64,000 nt of DNA from Symsagittifera roscoffensis. Taxonomy: Eukaryota > Xenacoelomorpha > Acoela > Convolutidae. The stretch covers positions 38,961,649 to 39,025,648 of the forward strand of contig NC_087068.1 in NCBI RefSeq assembly GCF_963678635.1, given 5' to 3'. The position numbers were made by a program, and so were the translations under genes. How positions within the stretch are numbered: the first letter of the stretch is position 1; each line of letters starts with the position of its first letter. The notes under the pieces are model-generated. The model was not told the origin of the DNA. It saw only the letters and a program-made list of their open reading frames with translations, and made no database searches. Positions 36,501 through 51,500 of this stretch are shown here, piece after piece.

Positions 36501-39500
36501 GGTTGTTGGCCAGGGAGCAGCTCAGTTGGGAGATGGAGGGCAGTCTCTGTCCCACAGTGTTGAACACAAGTGGCTCCGATCTCACACTCTGCTCTGAGTC
36601 CACCAGAGTCGACACCTGCATCAACAAATTCAAACTCTTAGAAGAGGTCCGTTAGTGCTGCATATAAAGCAGAAGGCCAGGTCAACTTATTATTAAGAAA
36701 ACATGGAAAAAACTATTGAACTATCTTAAAAGAGACTCCATCCCCTCCTCGCGAAAAGGCGCGTATGTTCTATGTTTACTTTTTTCGATTATTCATACTC
36801 AACATTTGAAATTGACAAGGGACGGTTGGAAAAGTTTCAATGAGCTCAAGAAATTGAAAAAAAAAATCACATTTTTCAACTTCCGAAAAAACCATCACGA
36901 TAAATGAGCTGATAAAAGATCTGTTCAAATTCAGCCAGCATTATGCTGTAATAATATCTCACCTCTATGCTGTACTGTTCTCCCGGAGACAAGTCCCTTA
37001 TCCTGTACTCTGTTGCATCTGGCGAAGTGATGATCACCTTTTCTCGCCCACTCGTGGTGTCACTCTTCATCGTCATTCTAATCAGGTACTTCTAAAAAAA
37101 GGCCAAACTGCACCCCTGTACAAGCATCAAAACGATAGGAAAATGGCTTAAACAGTACTGTTGAAAACTATTCTTTTAAGCCACAGTAAAGCATGGAGCA
37201 GAACATGAAACAGATCTGTGAGGCAACGGGGCTCGATACCTCCCCTCCCCTCCCCTCCCATCCTGCTTTAGATAAATTTAAAAAACGATTATGAGAACAA
37301 ACGGGAAAAAGCTATCTTACCGCTCACTTTTTCAAACAAAGATCCCAAAACACAAGATTAATACAATAAAAGGGGTTTTTAAAAAAGATAATACGACCGC
37401 AGCAAATAGTTACAATTTACAACACTTTTAGAATTAGAAACTTGAGCTATGGCAAGAAAATCAATATTATTTCTGCATCTAATTCTTGTTCAATAAGGGC
37501 AAGGGTAGACAATAAATCTGGCGACAAACCGGCGTTACTTTATGCAGTTCCACTTTCTCCCACTGGATTGTGACCTCATTTGCTATGGCGTCCTCGGCTG
37601 GAGACTTTATGTGTACATTCTTGGGAAAGTCAGAGGGTCCGATGATTGAGTCCAGTTTGAATTTGAACGCTTCCGATCGGGGTCCTTTGCCTGCCCCGTT
37701 GATTGCGGCCACTTGGATCAGGTAGTCAGAGGTGCTGTTCAGTTCTAATGCACGAGACAAGGTTAATATATATTGTTCAAACTATGTTAACTCTATCAAA
37801 AAAGCAGACATTTTTGACGTAAGTTATGTTTCTGATGTCTCGAACTTGGCTTTTGTAGAGGAATATTTTGATAAAATTCGCCAAAATGGCCAGTTTTAGA
37901 TTTTTGAGGGGTTTGCACAACAATATGCGCTTTAAGGCAACGCATATCGACATCCTTGCATACTACATTAGGTGCTACTATTCGCTGAATCTGTGTGCTA
38001 AACAAAAACAAACAATTTTATGGTAATTCCAAAAATCATTGCAATGCCGCTAAAAACATCTGAAGAAAATTTCGTTGCGGTATAAACTTCAAACTGCCAA
38101 GGGCAACTCACTTATTCTACCATAGAAATTGTGTTATGCATGAAACTAAGTAATAACCAACTAAACAGCATTCATCCTCTGCTCTTACATGGTGACATAG
38201 TACCAGATATCAATTGCCTTAGTTACATTATTTCTTTGCTTTAGCTGGTGAAGAATTCAAAATCAAATTTTTAGTCTAAATACTTTCAATAGCTCGTTCG
38301 ATATTCAAGAAATCAACAAAAAAATAATACAAAACTGAGAACCAACTCAAAATCTGTTGGAAAGACTGCTTCGTCCCGTCGGCTCCAACCAACACTTTCT
38401 GCTCTAGTCCTGTCTCCGCACACTTGTAGTATATCTCATAGTTGTCTATTTCTCCATTTGTCTCACTCGGCTCCGACCAACTAACAACTGCCTCTGATAC
38501 CGATCCCCTATCTTCGACCACCGATACTTTCTCAGGCTTCGAAGGAATCGATTCCAGAGTTCTGAATGTTCGAGGCACAGTTGCGTTTTCAGTGGTCGAT
38601 TTGTTAGCAAATTCGACGTACGCAGACACTTCATAGACGGCACTTGGGTCCAAATTGGTGAGCTGATAGTTGGTGCTGGTCAGATCAGAGATGGATTCTT
38701 TGACCCACCTTCCTGGATTGCTCGAAGAGGTCTTCTTTCTAAAAACAATTTACATCACAAAAATCTCGCATCACAAGATTTCAATCATATAAGGCTTATT
38801 AACCAAACAATGAATCACGAATACCTACAATGCCAAAAATTCTGGGATTTTTTTTAGTAACTAGGGAAAATTCTAGAGCTACTAATTAACGTAAATAGTG
38901 CACACATCCTTACGCTTTGTGTAGCATCCTAGAACGCACAGCAAAAAATTTCAAGGCATTCTTGAGCATTATTTCTTTGCTACATATTCCTTGTTATTTT
39001 TAACGCAAAAAGGAATCGGAGCATCACAAACCTTAGCACGCCCAATATATAAAATGAAAAAAAACTATTGATTTGAAAAAAGGGTTTTTGAAGTTTTCGA
39101 AAATTAGATTGATCAAAATATTTCACGTTTATCTCTATTTGTCTCGAAGGAAGCTAAACATAACCAATCGAAGATTGGAAAAGAGTAATGAATGCAAGTA
39201 AGCAAAGAAAACCGACTTGTTTTGTCAAAAACCTTCAACTTTTGAATTTCGAAAAAAATAGATGACTTTAAAGCTCTTTGACTTTGTAGAACTATTTATG
39301 ATGGCCACTTTTTTTGCTAAAAATGACCCAATTTGAGATAACTGGATCAATAGGTAAAAATTTTTATTTTGCTGGGAAATCTGATAAATAAATTTCCATT
39401 TTCGAAATTAGAAGTCAAACACGTTTTTCGTGATCTTTAAAATTTTGCTGTTCGATAGTGGAGTTCGTCTTCCTTTTAACAAAAGAAATACACTAGAAAT

Positions 39501-42500
39501 AGACTTGAAGAAAAATCACGAGTCAATCCGCAAAAAATCAAAATTGAGCGTGAACAATTTTTTTCCTGAAAAAAAATAACAAATAGTTCAGCAAGACCTA
39601 TATAAGAGTACTCACTACGTTCATTACTCTTGATAATGATGAAACAACCATTACCAGCAATAGTTAACAAACAATGAAAGAAAAATTACAGAGCGGTGAA
39701 AAGGCCGAGAATCCATGATTAGACTTAGACAACTGTTTCCTCGAAATTTTTTTTTTTGTAGTACAAGACACTACATCAAAACATAGCCAACTGACCGTGG
39801 GAAAAGAGTAATGACCATAACGAAACAGGAAAAAAACTGACAAAAATTTGCGAAGCTTTAAGAAATATTATATGCACCTAGACCTCTGAATTTCACAGCA
39901 ATTTATGTTTGACCATTTTTTGACACAAAGGCAAAGCTTCGTTTCGCAAACGTTAGCGAGAACACGGCAAAAAGCATCTCTATAAAAGGCAAGCTCTAAT
40001 TCAGAAACCTCTGATTTTCCAATCTACTACCTAGAGATTGAGATACTCACACAATAACCACTCAGCCACGGAAGTTTCATAGGTATCAAAGACTAGCCAC
40101 CAATTAAGCAAAGAACAGATGCAATGATATTTTCAATGCACATTGAAATTTCCAAATAAGCGAACACTTTTAATGAACGCTTTTATTTGCCACTTAGGTT
40201 AGAAACAGGGCTCGCAATAACACACTAAGCTGATCGCGTGTGCAATAAAAATTAACCCATTTGAGAAAACGGGATTCATAGGTAAAAATTGTTATTTTCC
40301 TGGGTAATCTGATAATTAAATTCAATTTACAAAATTAGAAGTCAATCTTGCTTTTTGTACCTGAAACACTTTTGCTGTTTGATAAAAAATTGCTTTCCTT
40401 TTAACAAACGAAAGAAAATGAACTTGAATTGAAAAAAAAATCAAAAGTTACAGCGAAAAATCAGAACTGAGCTTGAACAAAATTTCAGACATTTTTCTGA
40501 AAAAAACTCATCAAGACCTATCATTACTTTTAAAAAACAACAGAATGTTGCAAAAGAGTCAATGAACGCAAGAAAGCAAACACCTTAAGCAACAGACAGT
40601 TGGTAAAGAGCCAATGAACGCAAGGAAAAGAAAAACTAACTTAAGTTTTGTGAACCAACCCTTTTGTAGGAACAAGTTTGAAATTTTTAGTAATACAATT
40701 TGCATCTTAGACGTTTTGGTGCCAAAATCATTGACTGATTTGCAGTTGCAGATATTTTGACGCCAAATTTTGAAAGATTTCTTAATTATCCAGTTTATTT
40801 TTTTCCCGCTTTAGAAGAAGCGGTTAAAAAATTCCAAAACTATCCCGCCATTTTCGGCACTGTTGAAAGCTTCCAAAACATCACGACCTACATGTTTCGA
40901 AATTCAAACAAAAAAAGACTTGAAGCTCTTTGATTTTCAATCAGAGTTTATGATTGACACTTTGTTGATGAAAATCATTCAACTTGAAAAAAAAACTGGA
41001 TCAGTAGGTGAAATGTTTAATCCACTGGAAAATCTGCAAAAAAAAATTAACTTTCAAAAATATTCGATCAAACTTTTCGTGACCTTTATACTTTTGCAGT
41101 TCGATAGTGAATTTTGCTTTCCTTTCAAGAAAGGAAATGAGCTGAAACTGAAGAAACAAAAAATCAAACAACAAAAGTAAAATTGAGCCTGAACACATTT
41201 TTAGGTTTTTGAGAAAAAAAAACGGAGAATAAAACAATCGGGACCTATATAAAAGTCTAAATATGTTCATCGTTTCTTAATCAAAATTGAAACCACGAAG
41301 AAGTAAAATTGAGTCAGAAGAAAACTAAGAATTTGTGCGAAGCAATGAGATAGGTATGGAGATCCACTTTTGAAACTGAAATCAAGCTTCGTTTTCTGCA
41401 ATTTGCCTCTTTCTGGCATTGGAGAGTGTGATTTGCCTTCTTTGTAGCAAATAAATTTGTAGTAGAATTAGGAAGTTGAAATTCAAACCACTATAACAAA
41501 GTTGAACCCGAACAATTAATGGTTTTTCCTCAAAAAAAACACTCGAAAGAAAGAAATGAAGTATCTTTAATTAACACTTCATCATTCATTGAACCACAAC
41601 CTTTAGAAGACATTTCCTTTCTTCAATTAAACGGAATTTTGACACCGATACGAAGCTACACCTTGAAAATACAAGCGGAAAAAAGAGGAAACTACAGAAA
41701 TCAGCATTGAAAGAAAATCAACTGAAATACAAGAAGCAAAAGAATGCAAAAGCATTAAGAACTGCAAAAGATTGCTCGAACATGAAGTCGAAGCCCTGAA
41801 CGATCCGACTTCGCAAACATTAGCAAGATTACGACAAAAAGCAGCTCTGTAAAGTGCAATACGAAAAAAGAAATAAGCCTCGAATCAGTGAAAATTCGAC
41901 CACGAGTCGGATTCGATCATGCGACCAAGACATTATGAGTTTAACGCACTAACCACTCAGCTACGTAAGCTTAATTCATTATAAAAACCAGCCATAATTA
42001 AAGCAGAATAGATGCTATGAAACTTCCAATGCTGCCGATCGTGATTATAGCAGAAGTGCTACCAAATAGGTTAACAGGCTTTTAAGGGCAGAAAAAAACT
42101 GACTTGTTTTTTTGAAAAACGTCCACTTTCGAAATTTAAACATAAAACAATTTACGATTGACACTTCAAGTTGAAATTTGCCTGAAACAAACACCCTATA
42201 TAAAAAAATATTCTGAATTTTCTTCGAAAGTCGGAACAATAATATAAATTGAGTTTAGTAGGGAAAAACTTGGACCAATTAGTTAGACGAGAACACGGCA
42301 AAAAGCATCTCTATAAAAGGCAAGCTCTAATTCGGCAACCTCTGATTTTCCAATCTACCACCTAGAGATTGAGATACTCACAAATTAACCACTCAGCCAC
42401 GGAAGCTTCATAGATATCAAAGACTAGCCACAAATTAAGCAGAGAACACATGCAGTGATATTTCCAATGTACATTGAAATTTCCAAATAAGCGAACGCTT

Positions 42501-45500
42501 TTAATGAACGCTTTTATTTGCCAGTAAGGTTAAAAAAGGGCTCGCAATAACAAACTAAGCTGATCACATGTGCAATGAAAATTAACCCATGTGAGAAAAC
42601 GGGATTCATAGGTAAAAATTAATATTTTTCTGGGTAATCTGATAATTAAATTCAATTTACGAAATTAGAAGTCAATCTTGCTTTTTGTACCTTAAACACT
42701 TTTGCTGTTCGATAAAAAAAATGCCGTATCTCCAACAAACGAAAGCAAATGAACTTGAAGTGAAAAAAAAAATCAAGTTACACAGCGAAAAATCAGAACT
42801 GAGCTTGAACAAAATTTATGACATTTTCCTAAAAAACCTCACCAAGACCTATCATTACTTTTAAAAAACAATAGACTGTTGGAATAGAGTCAATGAACGC
42901 AAGAAAGCAAAGACTTTAACCAACAGACAGTTGGAAAAGAGCCAATGAACTCAAAAAAGAGAACAACTAATTTAAGTTTTGTGAACCAGCCCTTTTGTAG
43001 TTCGATAGTGAACTTTGCTTTCCTTTCAAGAAAGGAAATGAGCTGAATTTGAAGAAACAAAAAATCAAACCATGAAAAAGTAAAATTGAGCCTGAACACA
43101 CTTTATGGTTTTTCCTGAGAAAAAAAACGGAGAATAAAACAATCGGGACCTATATAAAAATCTAAATATGTTCATCGTTTCTTAATCAAAATTGAAACCA
43201 CGGTAAAGTAAAACTGAGTCAGATGAAAACTAAGAATTTGTGCGAAGCAATGAGAAAGGTATGGAGATCCAATTTTGAAATTGAAATCAAGCTTCATTTT
43301 CTGCAATTTGCCTGTTTCTGGCATTGGAGAGTGTGATTTGCCTTCTTTGAAGCAAATGAATTTGTAGTAGAATTAAGAAGTTGAAATTCACACCACCAGA
43401 ACAAGATTGAACCCGAACAACTATAATGGTTTTTCCTAAAAAATACTCAAAAGAAAGAAATGAAATATCTTTTATGAACACTTAATCAATCATTGAACCA
43501 CAACCTTTAGAAAACATTTCCCTTCTTCAATTAAACGGAATTTTGACACCGATACAAAGCTACACCTTGAAAATACAAGCGGAACAACGAGAAAACTACA
43601 GAAATCAGCATTGAAAGCAAATCAACTGAAATACAATAAGCAAAACGCAAGAAGCAAAAGCATTAAGTACTGCAAAAGATTGCTCGAACAGGACTGCTCG
43701 AACACGACTGCACTTTGAGATCAACCAAAAGCTTCGCAAACACTAGCAAGATTACGACAAAAAGAAGCTCTATAAAGTCCAATACGAAAAAAAGCCTCGA
43801 ATAAGTTCTCGAAAAGCCTCGAAAAAAATTCATTCAAGTCGGATTCAATCTTGCGACCGAGACATTATGAGTTTCACGCTGATCACTCAGCCACATAAGC
43901 TTAATTCATTACAAACACCAGCCACAAGTAAAGCAGAGAATAGATGCTATGAAACTTCCAATGCTGCCGATCGTGATTATCGCAAAAGTGCTACCACATA
44001 GGTGAACAGGCTTTTAATGACAGAAAAAAAACTGACATGTGACATGTTTTTTGTAAAACATCAACTTTCGAATTTTAAACAAAAAACATATAGCTTTCAG
44101 GCTCCTCGAATTTTAGGAGCTATTTACCATTGACACTTCAAGTTGAAATTTGTCTGAAAAAAACAACCGAAATAAAAAAATATTCTGATCTTTCTTCGAA
44201 AGTCGGAACGATAATATAAACGGAGATTAGTAGGGGAAAACGTGGACCAATTAAACTTGAGTTTAAAAGCTCTTCCAAATTTAGGAGCAATTTATGATTG
44301 ACACTTCAAGTTGAAAATTGTCTGAAGAAAAAACACCCGAAACAAATTAATTATTCTGAAAGTCGGAACAATATAAATTGAGTATAGTTGGAAAAACTCG
44401 GACAAATTAGTTGGCCTCAAACCGTTTTTGAATAATAACTTAAGCTGTCAGAATATGGATAAGATCACCGTGCTCGAATAAGTGCATCATAGATAAATGG
44501 ATATAAGTGTGCAAAATTTTCTCCAGAGAAATGACAAAATTGACTTTCAATCTTCCAAACCTTTGGGAAAATGATCGCATAAAGGCATTTTTCATATATG
44601 AGCTGGTCTTTTAAAAAACAACATAGTTGGAAAAGAGTTAAGGAACGCAAGAAAGCAAAACATATAACCAACAGACAGTTGGAAAAGAGTCAATGAACGC
44701 AAAGAAAAGAACAACAGGCTTAAGTTTTAAAAACCAGCCCTTTTAGAAGGAACAAGTTTGAAAATTTTAAAATCCGCAATCAATGATTAAACGGCTGTCA
44801 TAAATCTTAAGTCAAGAGCCTCCAAACTTTTGAGTGATACCATTTGCATATTTTGGCGCCAAAATCATTGACTGATTTTTAGTCGCAGATATTTTGACGC
44901 CAAAATTGAAAGATGTTCTTTGTTATCTAGTGTATTATTTTCCCACTTTAGAAAATGCGGTTAAAATATTCCAAAATTTTCAGGCCATTTTCGACACTGT
45001 TGAAAGCTTCCAAAACATCACAACCTACATGTTTCGAATTTCAAACAAAAAATATTGACTTGAAGCTGTTTGATTTTCAATCGGAGTTTATAATTGACGC
45101 TTTGTTGATGAAAAATCACTCAACTTGAAAAAAACTGGACCAGTAGGTGAAATGTTTAAACCACTGGGAAATCTGCAAAAAAAATCAACTTTCGAAAACA
45201 GTCGATCAAGATTTTCGTGACTTTATATACTTTTGCTGTTCGATAATGAATTTAGCTTTCCTTTCAAGAAAGGATATGAGCTGAAATTGAAGAAACAAAA
45301 AATCAAACCATGAAAAAGTAAAATTGAGCCTGAACACATTTTTAGACTTTTCCTGAAAAAAAAACGAAGATTAAAACAATCAGGACCTATACAAGAGTCT
45401 AACTACGTTCATCGACTCTTAAACAAAATTGAAACCGCAGAAAAATAAAATTGAGCCTGAACAAATTTAAGAACTTCTCCGAAACAATGAGAAATGGATG

Positions 45501-48500
45501 GAAATAAAAAATATTCTGAACTTTCGAAAGTCGGAACAAAAATATAAATTGAGTTTAGTAGGGAAAAACTTGGACCAATTAGCTGGCCTCAATTCATTTA
45601 AGAAAAATAACTTAAGCCGTCAGAATTTGGATAAAGTCACCGTGCTCGAATAAGTGCGCATCATAGATAGATAAATGCATATAAGTCAGCATAATTTTCT
45701 CCGGAAATGACAAAAATGGTCTTTCAATCCTCCAAACGTTTGGGGAAATGATCGCAGAAAGTGATCGAGAAAATATATGGAGAAGGATGTGCCTCTAGCG
45801 TTGGAAACGCTTGGACTGACCGCATAAATCTACGCTCGGGTACGAACTAAATACTTCACCTCCATTTGATCCAGATGAGCTTGACTCCGGTCTTGTCTTT
45901 GATCTGGTCCCAGTTGGCAGCAGCTCTGTTGGCTTCGATGTGGCTCATCATTATGGATTTGATGCCAGAAGCAGAACACAGAACAGCGTCCTCGTCCGAT
46001 TTGTCTGAAAAAAGAACAATCAGGTCAAGTGAACATTTAATCCTCAAATATTGTGAAAAAAAAATTCCCGCCAGTATTCGACAATCAATGTACTAAAATT
46101 TTTGCAGCAAATTAAAAGCTCAATTCAAACAAAAGCTCAATTTGTGAAGGTATACGTTCAGAATATCAATTTCTTGTGAAGTCTATTGCCAAAAATTGAT
46201 TAGGTCTCGGTTTCTTAGTTACCAAATCAAAATATTTCTAACCGACAGCTAGGAAAGTGCCTATACACTCAAGCGCACCCAATCAATTATTGGATTTTTT
46301 CGAAAAAGTTCAAATTTTTGAATTTTAAAGGAAAAATGTATCAGCGTGAAGCTATTTGAATTTCAAGAACAATTCCCCATTAACGCTCGTTTGAATATAA
46401 ACTAACAGACAGAGACGATGCGGAGCCTCGCACCACTTGCGACACAAAGCAAGAAAGCCGCTAAGTCGAAAACAATTTTTAAAAAAAGCTATAAAGTTTT
46501 GAAATCTAATGTTTTTTGTTTTTACGACCCATCTCTCCTGAATCCTTAAAAAAATACGAAAAAAATATGCTTTCTAGACAGCGGAATATCAAATAATTAC
46601 GCCGATATAACAAAAGCTCAAAAACGTGGAGCAAAAATAACCAAAATCATAAATTTTATAAAACAGCATTCAATTATAGTAAAAACGCTTTTAAATTAAT
46701 TAAAAACCATTCACTAGAAATTAACCAGCTAAAACGTACCAAATAATAAAATCGCATTTAAAAAATGAAACGACACAAATTAAGACGAAAACCACGAACA
46801 CGAAAAAAATTTTTCAATGGGTTTAATTGAAAAAATTATTTAGTACCTGCCATGAACTACAGCGCAGTTTTATTTTTAAAAATTCAAGAAACTTAGCATG
46901 TCAGAAATAACAGCAGCTTTTTGTAAGAAAACTTGATTACGGGAAAAAAAGTCTAGTTCCCGATTACAAGTACAATTGCTCTCGCAAGTTCAATAATTTG
47001 AGAAAAGTGGATCAATAGATAATTTTCTTTTTCTGCTTCTAAATCTAAAATTAATACAGAAGCTGAGCGGAGATTCACATCACTTGCGATACAACACAAT
47101 CATAAAAGCTGAGAGCAAAAATATTGAAAAAAATTAGGTGAACAAAAATTTTCGTATAACTCCAGTGCCCAGCTATAGCTGGATATACGTGTTTGATATT
47201 TTTTGAATTTGTTTTACTGATGCGGAACAAAATATGTAATTTCAAAAATTGGACTTCGCCCAAAAACTTAGTTGTTTCTCTACTAAGTTAAATAAGCGTA
47301 AAAATTTAGGAATTTCCCCAAAGACAACACGTCTCTTCCTAAAAAAAACATAAAGTAGCCTTTCCTGCACGAGAAATTCGGGCAACCGTTTCTTTCGCTT
47401 GAACTTTTCCTCTCAGATTTTCTAAGGTAGTTTTTAAAAAATTCTACAAGTTTCTTAAAAAAACTGTCACAAATCACAAACTTCGACTTTTCGAAATCAG
47501 TATCTTTTTTCTTGTGGTTGAGCAGAGATTCCCAAAAAACGGTCAAACAAAAATCAAAAGTTTCACTATTCCGAGAACCACAATTTTATGTGTTTTAAAA
47601 AGTTGGGCTCAGCCGCTTATGGAGTCGAGTTTTCCAAATCCAATCTCTTCATTTAGACAGAATCAAATCTTTGGTACTTTAGTTTTTGAGAAAACGAAAA
47701 AAAAAATCAAAAATATCGGTCTAAAATCCCCCCACAGACATTTTCGAACGCTGCAGACAAAGTGCTAAAGCAAAAAGAGACCGGGAGAGTATGCAGAAAC
47801 ACAACAGTGTAAGCGGTCTTTCTATGGGTACCCTTTTTTGAAACTCGGTAAAAGGGTTTTTGAGAATACTAAATTTGTTGCGAAAAGTGCTAAAATTCTT
47901 CAAAGCGTCTCAAAAAACCATAAAACCCAATCCCATACACTTTCATAATAACTATTTTTATTGAACAAGAAGTCTAGGCAAACAAACCACGCAAAAAATT
48001 CGAAATTGAAAACAGCAACTAAACAATTTTACGAAGCGGAACAAGGCCGACAATCCTTAAGCAGACACCAGTTGAGCCGAAAAAAAAAATCTTTTGAAAG
48101 TTTCAAGTCCCCCTGAAAATCTCCTGTTCTAACTAGTGCCTATCCAGTAGTAAATAGTAACTTTGTATCCACCCAGCTAGTACCCACCCAGAAGTGATTC
48201 TACTGATTTTGTTAATCAAGCTGTTAAGCCCAAATAAGTCTTCATTCCGATTTCATAATTCTTGCTATCGCAAGCGTAATAAATTAGCAACTGAAAACCA
48301 ATCACGATCTTTTGCGCCATGAGCACGTTCTTCAAATCAAAAGTTAAACCGCAAAAAAATCAAATTGGAGCGTGAACAACTTGCTTCCTTTCTAAAACAT
48401 AGCCAACAGACAGTTGGAAAAAAAAGTCAATGAACGCAAGTAAACATAAAAATTACTGCCTTGTTTTTTGAAAAACCTTTAGAAGTTCCAAAAATAACAA

Positions 48501-51500
48501 CTGATTAAAGCTCTTCGAATGTTTAGAACAAGTCATGATTGACAATTTTTTGATTAAATTAGACCAATTTGAGAAGACTGGATAAAATGGTAAAACTTTT
48601 ATTTCGCTGGGAAATCTGATAATTATTTTCCATTTTGAAATTAGAAGTCGACCACGTTTTTCGTGACCTTTACCTTTTGCTGTTCGATAGTGGAGTTAGC
48701 TTTCCTTTTACAAACGAAATGAACTGAATATAAAAAAATCAAAAGTCACACCGCGAAAAAGTAAGAAAAAAAATCATCGCGACCTATTTAAGAGTCTGAA
48801 CTACGTTCATCGACTCTTAAAAACGCACAACAGAAGTAAATGTACTCTTTTTGTTCAAAAACACTAAAATATACAATGTCGACATGTTTTGCAATAGTTT
48901 GAAAGGCTGGATCGTATGATTCTATTTCAGCGTTAATCAGAGATGCATTTTAGCACAGCCTTCTATTCGTACCTTGACATTGAGGAGTTCCGTCACATAC
49001 GAGCTTGAGGGGAAAGCATTCCGTCTGAAGGGTCTTGCATCTGAAAGTCTCATCCGTGCATTGGTGAGGCTTCCCGTCACCTGAAAACATATTCCTAAAT
49101 TTTCACCATCTTAACTTTTTGCGCGATAAGAAGTTCATCCCGCTACAGTTTCAGCAGATTTTAATTCCAATAAATGACACAGAGGCGAAGCTTCGCTTCG
49201 CAAACACTTGCGAGAACGCGACAAAAAGTAGCTCTATAAAAGGCTACAATAAAAATTAGAAGTGAGCCAAGAAATAGTAAAAATTGGGCTACCTCTGAGA
49301 TTCGAACCTGCGACCTAGAGATTGAGAGTCTAACACAACACTATCCATTCAGCCACGGATGCTTAGACACAAAACAGTAGCCACAAATAAAGAAGAGAAA
49401 AGATGCTATGCAACTTCCAATGTTACAAATGAAATTTCCAAATAAGTGAACACTTTTGATGAACACAATTATATGTGAGTTAGGTTAGAAAAGAAGTTTC
49501 GTACTAATACACTGCTCTTTTCAAGCTCGCAAGTGTAAATACATCACTTTAGGTTTCAACTTTGTATTTAGAGCAAAGGATCATTACACCGTGGGAGGGA
49601 CTGGTTTAAATACACTTACATTCTTTAGTCTCGTCTGATGCATCGCTACAGTCGTACGCGTGGTCGCAATGCCTCTTTTTAGCAATGCATTGGTTCCCCG
49701 AGTCGCACATGAAACAGTTTGAATCAGCAACGCACTGGTCTTTGTTGTCCGAGTTCCGTTGGCAAATCTCATCGACTCCATTGGTACCAGGGTCCGGAGT
49801 GACAGGATTTCCACAGTATTCTTCGTCACTGTTATCAGGACAATCTTGATAGCCGTCACAGACCACCTAAAACATGCAGAACAGTGAGTAGTGTCCTTGC
49901 AGTCCCCTCATTTCTAAAGGTATAATATGTAGTCGAATAAAGTTGATTCCCTAAACACTTGCCTTTGTCCCATTAATAAAATATTGAATGATTCCTAGCC
50001 CTAAAGCCATAGCGCATCTAGGATTTTTTTTGGCGAAGCGGCGAACTTTCAAAAAAATTAGTCGAATTTTTTTTAACTCAGTCAAATTGACGTTTCTACC
50101 TCTCTCAAAACACTACAAAGACCCTATTTCTTCTAAAATATTCGTAATATAATTTAAAAAAATAACGAAGTAAAAAAAACGAAGTTAAAAAATAACGAAG
50201 TTAATACAAGGTGTGACGACAAATGCGATCAATATCATAAGTGTTGTCGAAATATTTCTAGAAGAACATCAGGAGTCTCGGTTTAAGTCCGTTGCTTTTT
50301 TAATATCAACAGTGTCATTCAAAACGTTGAAAAGTCTTGCAGTTCGATACCTAAAGTTTCCAGGGCAAACGTTGAATGTACGTGCCGGTTAAGGAGAAGA
50401 CCTGCGTCGATGAGCCATGTGTATCGTAAGTTGGAAAAAAAACAATGTTAAGTAACTGATATGTCAAGTTAAAAATGTTGGGCGAGTTGATGTGCTGCGT
50501 TTGATAAGTGACAGACTCTGATTAGCTTTGTTACATGCCTTTTGAGTGTGAGTGCTGAGTTAGAATCAGACCCAAGTCTTTCTTTCTGTGCAAATTTTTT
50601 TCACCCAAAGCACTGAGCGAAGCGTTTGATTTATTCGGCCGAAAGAGATTTGGTGACACTTGATACTTGGTTGTTTTGCAGCTGCTTCTGTCGCCGGTTT
50701 TGTTCTTTCTATTTAATAAGTTTGTCACATAGTATATCGTATCTATTTCATAAGTTTATAGAGCTCGTAATAAGTCATAGAGCTCGTCAATCTGAAATGG
50801 ATGTCATTGTACCAAAGGTGAGACCCTTTAAGTCGTCAGGGGATTGAATACCTACATCCACCTCTGTTAAGCAATATTTCAGTCCAGAAAAAAAACCAAC
50901 AGAATGGGAAAAGAGTCAATGAACAATTAAACAGAAAATACTTACTTGTTTTTTGAAAAATTCTCAATTTTCGATATTCGAAGAAAAAAATAGATACCCT
51001 TTAAGCTAAAAGGATTTGTAGAACAGTTTATTATTGGCAGTTCTTCGATAAAATTAACCCAGTTAGAGAAAACTGGATCAATAAGTAAACTTTTTATTTC
51101 GCTAGGAAACCTGGAAATCATATTCCATTTTCGAAACTAGAAGTCGATCAAGTTTTTCGTGGCCTTTATATTTTAACTGTTCGAGTTGTTCGTGGAGTTT
51201 GCCTTCATTTAACAAAGAGAAGGATCTGAACTTGAAAAAAAGTCGAAAATCAAACCGCGAAAAAATAGATTTGAGCCTGAACAAATTTTAAGACTTTTCC
51301 TGAAACAGAAAGAAAAAAACATCGCGGCCTGTACTATATAAGAGTCTGAAATACGTTCATGGACTCTTAAAAATAAAAATAAGTCTGAACAAAAGGGCAC
51401 AACAGCAATTCGCCTCGAACCTCAAACCGATGTGTATTGTGCCCTGACTGAATTTTTTCTAGGTTTCTATCAGCACAAATACCTTGGGATCAAAGCAATA

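Larger units (their letters stand above)
39940..45600 (+). repeat. Segmental duplications in the 7.1-kb SORL1 intron
   Basis: A composite of tRNA-like element, inverted-repeat element and linkers is present two to three times. gaacacggcaaaaagcatct occurs near 39,960 and 42,290 (offset about 2,330). gataaaacaatcgggac-type sequence with cctatataaaa occurs near 41,225 and 43,133 (offset about 1,908). cttccaatgctgccgatcgt occurs near 42,022 and 43,956. A third, partial copy covers about 44,300-45,600. Confidence 0.75.

Noticed and set aside
49290-49362. Functional tRNA gene
   Set aside because: A and B boxes are present but acceptor and T stems do not pair, and the module is embedded in a multi-copy element.
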